From Chelonoidis abingdonii (lineage: Eukaryota; Chordata; Testudines; Testudinidae): a DNA stretch of 64,000 bases. Every line of letters begins with the position of its first letter. Position 1 is the first letter of the stretch. Both the position numbers and the translations under genes were made by a program. Of the stretch, positions 56,413 to 64,000 are shown one piece after another. The stretch covers positions 38,459,679 through 38,523,678 of the forward strand of contig NC_133776.1 in assembly GCF_003597395.2 (NCBI RefSeq), in the 5' to 3' direction. Below the pieces are notes generated by a model that worked only from the letters and a program-made list of their open reading frames with translations, was not told the origin of the DNA and did not search any database.

Positions 56413-57080
56413 CAGCTCCACTCATTATTTAAGTAGAGGTACCCTTGGGACACTAGTGCATTCATTCATATTAAAAAGATGCAATTATGCCAAGATCAAA
56501 GACAGTTGTTTCCACATCTTTGGCTGATTAATTTTTAATCTTAGAAATAAACCAATTTATTATTACTAATTCAGAGTTGAAGATAAATATTTTCCTGCTG
56601 CACTCAGATTATTTTAAGGTATTACTTTCAAGCAATAAACTGGGTGGAATCAAGGTATCTTATAAAAACCCATTAATCAAAAGCTCTAAAATTGGTTTGA
56701 GAAAAGAAACTAGATCAAGATTCCATTCTTTATCATATATCAGTTGGACTATTCACATGCATATAAAGTTGCAAAATTCTTTGCAGGCTCAGGAGCTTAA
56801 TTATATCCCCCATTTATGATCATTTTCAGCTGTAGATCACTACCAAAATGTAAAGAGACAGCTGAAAACCTCATTTTAAGCATGAAGAGAGCCCAGAAAT
56901 ATGATTCAACTTTTGTGGCTTTTTAAATTTTATAAATGTGTTAAAAGAGGAAAGTTGAAAAGTCGTGCCATAGACTAAAATATAATGTTATATCCAATCC
57001 TATGCATGCTATTTTAACATTACCATTCCAGAGTCTGACATCTCAAAATGCTGCATTTCTAGTGAACCCACAACTGGCGC
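56413..57080. other. Non-coding, nothing recognised
   Basis: The plus frame at 56577-56819 has no domain. Confidence 0.4.
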
Positions 57081-57363
57081 ATAGGCCTTGTCTACACTAC
57101 TGGGCTAAGTAGACCTAAGTTACGCTACTCCAGCTATGTGAATAATGTAGCTAGAGTCAACTTAGCTTAGGTTGACTTACTGCGGTGTCTACACTGCACT
57201 GAGTCAACGGGAGAGCATCTTACTTACCTTACTTCTCTCATTCTGGTGGAGTACCAGAGTTGACCAGAGTGTGCTCTGCAGTTGATTTCACTAGACCTGC
57301 TAAAAGAGTTACCATTGCATCAATCACAGCAGCGTCCATCCCTGGTAAGTGTAGACATGGCCA
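57081..57363 (+). mobile_element. GTC-B element, diverged
   Basis: Ends ATAGGCCTTGTCTACACTAC and GGTAAGTGTAGACATGGCCA. The interior CTGGTGGAGTACCAGAGTTG matches the other GTC-B copies. Confidence 0.7.
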
Positions 57364-57890
57364 TATTTTCCTCCCTGAGATTTAATTAAAATCCCTCTAA
57401 ACTCATAATACCAAGGAGAAAATAACAGTGTTGGAATTTTGCTGGGATTGAGCCATGCTACTTTAAAAACACACCTTTATACCTTCTATGCTTTCATGAT
57501 AGAAGGCAAGATTAAATTATATGGAGCTCTCCACAGGTTCTAGCAACTGAGTTACAACTCTGGACAATAGCCAGGTATGCAGTTTTCACTTGGACTCTGC
57601 ACTGCAGTTTAAAGGAGCCAGAAAAAAATCATATATACAGTTAGAACTAGTGAGAAAATAAGCAGCAGGTGGCGATGGCGTGGAGCACACTAACTATATC
57701 AGGGGGAGGGTTACATTGTACTCCAAACAATTTTCATTTTTAATGTTATAGATTAAAAACACAGCTGTCCAGCTGCTTTCCACTCTCACAACACCAGGCA
57801 TTGATTTCAATGGCTTGGCCATTCCATCCAAATGTTCATTCTGATGCGTGATTTCTAAAGGGGAGATAACACTGGGGACCATAGGTGCTC
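57364..57890. other. Non-coding, nothing recognised
   Basis: No feature identified. Confidence 0.4.
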
Positions 57891-57891
57891 A

Positions 57892-59455
57892 GATTCATAG
57901 ATTCCAAGGCCAGCAAGGACCATTGTGGTCATCTGACCTGACCACCTGTATAACACAGGCCATAGAACTTCCCCAACATAATTCCTAGGGCAGATCTTTT
58001 AGAGAAACATCCAATCTTGATTTAAAAGTTGTCACTGATGAAGAATCCACCACGACCTTTTGTAAATTGTTCCAACAGTTAATTACCCTCACTGTCAAAA
58101 ATGTACACCTTATTTCTAGTCTGGATATGTCTATTTTCAACTTCCAGCCATTGGCTCATGCTGTTACCATGTTACCTTTCTCTGCTAGATTGAAGAGTCC
58201 ATTATTAAATGTGTTCCCCATGTAGACACTTGTAGACGTAATCAAGTCAATCCTTAACCTTCTCTTTGTTAAGATAAATAGCTTGAGTTCTTTTAGTCCA
58301 TTATTATAAGTCATGTTGTGTAATCCTTTAATCATTCTTGTAGCTCCTCTCTGAACCACCCAGTTTATTAATAACCTTCTTGAACTGTGTGCATGAGAAC
58401 TGGACACAGTATTGCAACAGCAGTTGCACCAAGGCCAAATACAGAGGTAAAATAATCTCTCTACTCCTACATGAGATTCCTCTGTTTATGCTTCCAAGGA
58501 TTATGTTAGCTATTTTTGGCCACATTGTCACACTGGGAGCTCATATTCAGCTGATTATCCACTCTGACCCCCAAATCTTTTCACAGTCACTGCTTCCCAG
58601 GATAGGGTCCTCCAGTCTGTAAGTATGGCTTGCACTCTTTGTTCCTAGGTGAGTACATTTATGCATAGCCATATTAAAATATATTTTGTTTGCTTGCACC
58701 CAATATAGAAAGTGAACAATAGTGCACTGAATCAGTGACCTGTCCTCTTCATTATTTACCACTCCCCCAATTTGTGTGTCCTCTGCAAAGTTTATCAGTG
58801 ATGAATTTTATGTTTTCTTCCAGGTCATTGATAAAAATATTAAAAAGTGTAGGGCCAAGAACCAATCCCTACAGGACTGCACTGGAAACACACCTGCGTG
58901 ATGACTGTTCTTCATTTACAATGATATGTTGAGACCTCTCAGTTAGCCAGTTTTTAATCCATATAATGTATACCAAGTTCATTTTATATCATTCTAGTTT
59001 TTTAATCAAAATGTTGTGTGGTATCAAGTCAAACACCTTACAGAAGTGCAAGTATATTATGTCCACTATCACACTATCATCCTTATCAACCACATTTGTA
59101 ATCTCCTTCAGAAAAGATATTAAGTTAGTTAGACAGGATCTATTGTCCTTAAGCTCATGTCGATTTGCATTAATTATATTACCCTCCTATAATTCTTTAT
59201 TAATCGAGTCCCATGTCAACCGCTCCATTATCTTGTCTGGGACTGATGTCAAGCTGACAGGCCTATAATTATCCAGGTCATCCCATTTACCCTTTTTAAA
59301 AATTGGCACAACAATAGCTTTCTTCCAAGCTTCTGGAACTTATCCAGAGCTCCAAGACTTATTGAAAGTCAACGTTAACAGTCCAGCAAGCTCCTTGGCT
59401 TGGTCTTTTAAAACTCTTGGATGCAAATTATCTGGAACTGCTGATTTAAAAACAA
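57892..59455 (-). mobile_element. CR1 LINE, antisense, 1.56 kb
   Basis: It begins with the antisense terminus TTCATAGATTCCAAGGCCAG and continues without large interruption through the 3' UTR and most of the reverse transcriptase, ending near AAACAAGTTAAAGGG. It is 5'-truncated. Same family as 17690-17935. Confidence 0.9.
58156..59330 (-). pseudogene. CR1 reverse transcriptase, degraded
   Basis: On the minus strand, in protein order, frames give IPDNLHPRVL-like sequence near 59430-59400 and a palm region (LTGLTSVPDKIMERL-like) near 59270-59210. C-terminal blocks follow: VNNEEDRSLIQ (from 58762), ILGSINRGISCRSREIILPLY (58531-58440), and RGATRMIKGLHNMTYNNGLKELK with TKRRLRIDLI (58350-58250). 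Stops and frameshifts separate them, so the copy is inactive. Confidence 0.85.
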
Positions 59456-59700
59456 GTTAAAGGGAGCATGTGAAGGCAACATGGCACCCGTATACTGGAG
59501 AACAAGCAAGGGGGCGATGGGGTGGGGTGGGGTGAAGAGTTGTACCTGTGTGTGCACTTCAAAAGGACACATTATTGGACTATAAGAAGAAAGGAAAAGA
59601 ACCCCTTTGATATCCATGGAGTGGGGGAGATTCATTAATGATTCAACTTAAAATCAGCAAGCTCTGCAAAGGACTTTGAGGGTGAGAAACAAAAGAGTGT

Positions 59701-60115
59701 AGCCTCATGGTCCCCAAACTTTTCACATCGTGCCCCCATGCCCCAGGAGCCACAGTCGGGAACCAGGAGTCAGGAGCCAGGACCCCTCCTGGGAGGGGTG
59801 TGGACAGGATTAAGGGACCCAAGGCTGGGGTCGGATCCACAGCAAGCCAGGAGTCAGGGGCTTAGGCTAGGGCCCCAACTGGAGATGGGTGCGGGGCCAG
59901 GAGTGGGGTTGGGGCGAGGTTATGGTTGGGGGCCAAGGCTGGGGGTGGTGCTGGACCTGGGAGCAGAGCCACAATCAGGGCCATCAGCCAAGGTCATGTC
60001 CAGGTGCAGAGCCAAGACCAGAGGTTGAGCTGAGGCCAAGAGTGGAGCTGGGGCCAGAAGCTGGGGCCAGAATAGAGGTGGGACCAGAGCAGGACTCTCT
60101 CCCTGTTCTCTAGAT
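59701..60115. repeat. GC-rich degenerate repeat block
   Basis: Overlapping GGGGCCAGGAG/GGAGCCAGGAC-type units with no fixed period follow ATGGTCCCCAAACTTTTCAC, which looks like a hAT-type end. Probably the interior of a GC-rich hAT element. The frames at 59738-60028 and 59889-60113 are compositional. Confidence 0.5.
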
Positions 60116-60613
60116 GAGGATCAGCAGCTGCACAGCCAGCAGAACAGGAATTTTGAAAGAGGTAGCAGGCACAACGAAAAATCACTACATCTTTGGGAGT
60201 GGGTTCTTTATCTTAGCAGTAGCACAAACTGAAATCATGCATGCTTGGAAAGTTCAGTTTGTATTTGTAAGCAGAATGGTTGGGCTCATTCCAGAAAGTG
60301 TTAGCAAGGTCTTATGATCCACAGCATCATTGCAAGCTAGAGTCAATACCATTGCAAAACATAGTTATCTGATGTAGTTGTGTTATTTATGTGGCAAAAA
60401 ATACAGTAGAACATTATCAGCAAGTTTAAAGGAAAATATGGATAGATAATGTCCACACTGTTGTCAGACACTGTCCTTAATTATATAGCACAATTTTGAT
60501 CTGCAAAATTCTACACAGTTAAGATACTAAGGTCTACAGCACAACCAATAATGCTCTACTTCTAATGAAGAAATAGAAAGGATATAGATGCCATTGACAG
60601 AATATAATAATGC
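60116..60613. other. Non-coding, nothing recognised
   Basis: No feature identified. Confidence 0.4.
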
Positions 60614-60848
60614 TTAGGGTTTAGCGGCTGCTGTAGCACTTCAGTGTAGATGCTACCCACGCAACAGAAGGGGTTCTCTCATGTGTGTGGGTACTCCACC
60701 TCCCCGAAAGGCTATAACCAACAGGCTTAGTACTATCTATTCTGGGGGTTAGGTCTCTATAGCTGTGTCTCTCAGGTGTGTGGAGTTTTCACAACCCTGA
60801 GAGATGTAGCTATGCCATTGTATATTCCTAGTGTAGACTAGCCCTTAG
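60614..60848. mobile_element. GTC-A element
   Basis: The interior CTGCTGTAGCACTTCAGTGT, CCACCTCCCCGAAAGG and CTGGGGGTTAGGTC matches 28001-28459 and 29138-29397. It ends CCTAGTGTAGACTAGCCCTT. Confidence 0.7.
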
Positions 60849-60896
60849 TATTTATGTAGTGCTATACAATCATCATTCACAGCACCCCCGTGAAGT

Positions 60897-61227
60897 TCTG
60901 CAGTCAGGGCTGGTGCTTCCATTTAGGTGGCCTAGGCAATCGCCTAGGGCGCCAGGATTATTGGTGGCTGGCATTTTGCCAGAGGGGGCAGCAGGCGGCT
61001 CCGGTGGAGCTGCCGCAGTCATGCCTGTGGAGGGTCCGCTGGTCTGTCGCTCCGGTGGAGCTGCCACAGTGGTGCCTGCGGACGATCGGCTGCTCATGCG
61101 GCTCCGGTGGACCTCCCACAGGCACCACTGCGGCAGCTCCACCAGAGCCGCAGGACCAGGGCGTGGGGCGGCGAAATTGCCGTACGCGTAGGGTGCTAAA
61201 ACTGCTAGCACCGGTCCTGACTGCAGT
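60897..61227. mobile_element. GC-rich hAT MITE
   Basis: The element spans 60905-61219. Ends CAGGGCTGGTGC and GCACCGGTCCTG are inverted repeats with one mismatch. Flanks TCTGCAGT (60897-60904) and ACTGCAGT (61220-61227) agree at 7 of 8. The interior repeats CGGTGGAGCTGCC units and a partial inverse (GGCAGCTCCACC). Confidence 0.88.
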
Positions 61228-63090
61228 ACAGCACTCTGACTACATCTTCACTGTTGGGCACCTAGATCCACATTTAGGCACCTAAAGTAGCCAGTTTTTC
61301 AAAGCTGCTGAATACCTACTACTCCTAGTTGCTTCAGCATCTCAACCAGGGAGCAAACTGCAATTTAAACAGCATGTTTGATTGCTAGGCTACCAAGGGG
61401 CAGTACCTCCAATTGTAAAGACTCTATATGGAGTAAACAAACTCTAGTTTCAGATTATAGGTTAGGCCCTGTGCCTTCAATATACCTGTAAAACATTTAG
61501 TACATTTTGAGTGCTACATAAGTGTCTGAACTTGATAAAGAGAATATTAATTTTTGACTGGGTGCAGTTGGTCAATTTCTCTCTTGTTATGTGGGCGCGA
61601 TGTTTTAATTTCATCTGAGTTTTCTTCTACTCCTCTTCCCACCACACCTCCCCCTTTCTGTATACATTCCTTGCATCACATTGTAAAGGACAGGCTGTTG
61701 TTCCAAGTGTGAAAAGTTGCTAACGTGCTTATGCACGTTAATTACTGTGCCTGTTTAATCTCACATAGTGCAGATTAGTGCTGTCACATACTGTTCCAAG
61801 AGTAATTCATGGAGCAGGCAGATGTGCTATCATTCAGTCCTTTTAATTAGAGAAACCTCTGCGTTAAAGTGCAGCAGAGTTGCTTAGTTTGAAGCTAGAG
61901 AATGCTGAATGATACCACAAATGGAAATGCGTCAAATTGAGTTACAAATCAGTATGTGGTGCATGAATACAAAAGGTAGATCAAAATATTAAGATTGTAA
62001 TAGAAGTAGACAAACAGGAAATTGTACAGGCAGGCTTTGGACTCATGTTGGGACTAGAAAACATAATGAACCATGATTCAGTTTTACTGGCTGAAAACTT
62101 GTTTTCAAGACTCCATAGGTAGAAACAGAACAGTCATACAGATGCTGCCCATTGATCCAAGGAATTGCACAGCTACAGAAGGCAACATGACAGTCATGTC
62201 ATCAGTTTCACATTGAACCCTAAAATATGTATTTATCCAAATGAATACACATTGTTGCATTTATTTATCCTTTCTAATGGCAAAAATAAGTCACTAAACA
62301 AAACAGAGGGGGAAAAATCAATATCAGCTTTAAATCTGAATTCTTTAGCTTTTGTCAATTTGGGTTACTAGCATAAGCCTATTTAAATATAATGGAACCA
62401 CCCCGACAGGTAAAACTCCCATTGACATTTTTCTATATATAGGACCTATTTATTCGTAACCTTTTTCTAAACAAAATGTTCCAAATGCATAACTGTACTT
62501 TATAAACCAATGAGCTACAGTATTTTAGGACTTCTAAAAAGTAACTTTTCTGGTTTTGAAGTGCAAACAATTCTACTATTTTATTGCTCTTAAATAAATG
62601 GCAGCTGGAACAGTATTTCACCTCATAATATCTGTAACCCACCTGCTATAGAGATGGACATCTTACAAATCATGCAATAATAATTCCCAGTTCTTCTCCT
62701 CTAATCTCCTGCTACTTAACAATAACTAAGCAGATATTTTCCTCATCAGCAAATGTTTATGGTCAGGTTATAAACCACTACTAATTCAGAGTCTATAGCC
62801 AATAAGTTGATAAAACTTTGTTTTAAAAAGTTAATAGTAACAGTATATAATAATATTATTAGCAAATAATGCTAGTTTGGGGCCTTTTTAGGTGTGAACT
62901 GAAACATGGGATAATACACTGTATGTATTGTTTTTAATTTAAATGTGTAATTCCTTTCCCAGGCTGTATATATTATAGTTGTAGTTAGTCGAGCTGCATT
63001 CTTTTAGGATAAAAAAAATATAAAGAAAGATAAGAAAAGTAATGGTATCATCTACATTTGGGGCAGGAGGAGCCTGGTTTTGGAAACAGC
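61228..63090. other. Mostly unique AT-rich stretch
   Basis: 61255-61300 resembles a short amniote repeat (GGGCACCTAGATCC...TTAGGCACCTAAAG). 61700-61920 has homeodomain-type TTAATTA words and a palindrome ACGTGCTTATGCACGT at about 61727. No coding signal. Confidence 0.4.
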
Positions 63091-63092
63091 TA

Positions 63093-64000
63093 TACAGTAA
63101 CTCCTCACTTAACATTGTAGTTATGTTCCTCAAAAATGCAACTTTAAGTGAAACGCTGTTAAAGGAATCCGATTTTCCCATAAGATTTAATGTAAATGTG
63201 GGGGGTTAGGTTCCAAGGAAATTTGTTGGGGGCAGACAAAAGGCATTATATACTGTTCAGGACTGTATTGTACTGTAATGGGGAGGTGCCCCTGGCTTAC
63301 CCTTGAGGTTCTGGGTGGGGCTGTGGGGTCGGAGAGGGAGTTAGGGTGTGGGAGGGTGCTCAGGATGGAGGTGCAGGGTCAGGGAGGGAGTTAGAGTGCA
63401 GGAAGATGCTCAGGGTGGAGATGTGGGAGGAGGCTCAGGGCTGGGGCATTCAGGAGGTGCAGAGCACTTACCTGGGGCAGCTCCTGTTTGGTGCAGGGGG
63501 TGTGCAGGTGGCTCTGTGCAGCATGGCACCACCCCCGTGGCCGCGATTCTGGGAGCTACCCACTCCACCCCCCAGCAGGCAGGCCCACCTGTAACGCAGG
63601 GGCTTTAGGGGCTGCAGGGCCCTGGGCTAAGGGGCCCCCCGGGCCCTGGCCTGCAGCTCTAAAGCCCCTTTCAGAATGCGGCCCTGTGAGCATGGGCTGG
63701 AGAACTCAGGAGGAGTGGGGGCAGCCAGCAGCCAGAGAGAAGCAGCACTTTCCCCTTCAAAACACCGCATCTTTCTGGCTGGCTTTGAAGGGGAAAGCGC
63801 TGCTTCTCTCCAGCCTCTGGCTGCATGGCTGGCCCTGCTCTTCCTGAGTCCTCTGGCCTGTGCTCATAGGGCTGCATCTCAAAAGGGGCTTTAGCCTGCA
63901 GGCCAGGGCCCCAGGGCCCCCTTAGCTCAGGGCTCTGCAGCCCCTAAAGCCCCTGTATTCCGGGTGGTACTGCCTGCGGGGGTGGGGGAGCAGCTTATCC
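63093..64000. mobile_element. DNA element, left part, running off the window
   Basis: TACAGTAACTCCTCACTTAA, AATGCAACTTTAAGTGAAAC and GATTTTCCCATAAGATTTAA form the left end of a turtle DNA element, probably mariner/Tigger-like since it starts TA. A GC-rich interior follows, including a long hairpin. The right end is outside the window. The overlapping frames here are compositional. Confidence 0.65.
63597..63955. repeat. Long imperfect hairpin
   Basis: Arms of about 165-172 bases (63597-63761 and 63784-63955) are inverted copies separated by about 22 bases. The outermost 21 positions (CAGGGGCTTTAGGGGCTGCA outward) pair perfectly, and small indels occur further in. Confidence 0.88.

Overview
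The window looks like nuclear DNA from a cryptodiran turtle. The basis is established knowledge of turtle repeats recognised by eye, with no database search. Diagnostic signs are several CR1 LINE families with the turtle-type 3' end, a tRNA-derived SINE carrying a CR1-like tail and (ATT)n tract (29591-29808), several sauropsid hAT families with 8-bp target duplications, and many short elements whose ends read GTCTACAC...GTGTAGAC. For convenience these last are called GTC-A to GTC-F here; the labels are mine.

The window is gene-poor. I recognise no complete host protein-coding gene and no tRNA, rRNA or CRISPR. Two CpG-rich blocks look like promoters: 2470-3060, and 30600-31010, which abuts a 380-base run of N (30220-30599). 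The first has an RFX-type X-box near-match and a minus-strand first exon ending in a near-perfect splice donor, so a gene probably runs leftwards out of the window. All recognisable protein fragments belong to transposable elements: CR1 endonuclease/reverse transcriptase, a BED-finger hAT transposase, and one retrotransposon C-terminus that may be R2/NeSL-like.

Layout: 1-2470 AT-rich unique DNA; 2470-3060 promoter-like island; 4520-5590 old CR1 and MIR-type SINEs; 6998-11731 a hAT element holding a tandem SINE-like pair and a 3.2-kb CR1; 11782-13345 GTC elements and MIR; 14950-15623 a GC-rich DNA transposon with 10-bp flanking repeats; 18217-20622 assorted short elements; 20821-24708 a fuller copy of the same hAT, with a palindromic MITE in its intron; 25810-26157 a TA-flanked element; 28001-29808 a nested MITE/hAT/SINE cluster; 29855-31010 C-rich sequence, gap and CpG island; 31501-31870 the LINE remnant; 33103-36586 CR1 and DNA elements; 39139-43330 antisense LINE sequence interrupted by a suspicious G-rich block; 46330-47446 and 53031-54102 two inverted copies of an unclassified ~1.1-kb repeat; 48794-49104 a hAT with perfect duplications; 57081-61219 GTC-B, a 1.56-kb antisense CR1, GC-rich sequence, GTC-A and a hAT MITE; 63093-64000 a DNA element carrying a long hairpin.

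The most useful observations are the nested insertion order, which gives relative ages; the two hAT copies that validate each other; the unnamed ~1.1-kb family; a CCAAT-containing hairpin shared by two unrelated-looking DNA elements; and a block at about 39.5-42.4 kb that looks like uncorrected sequence.
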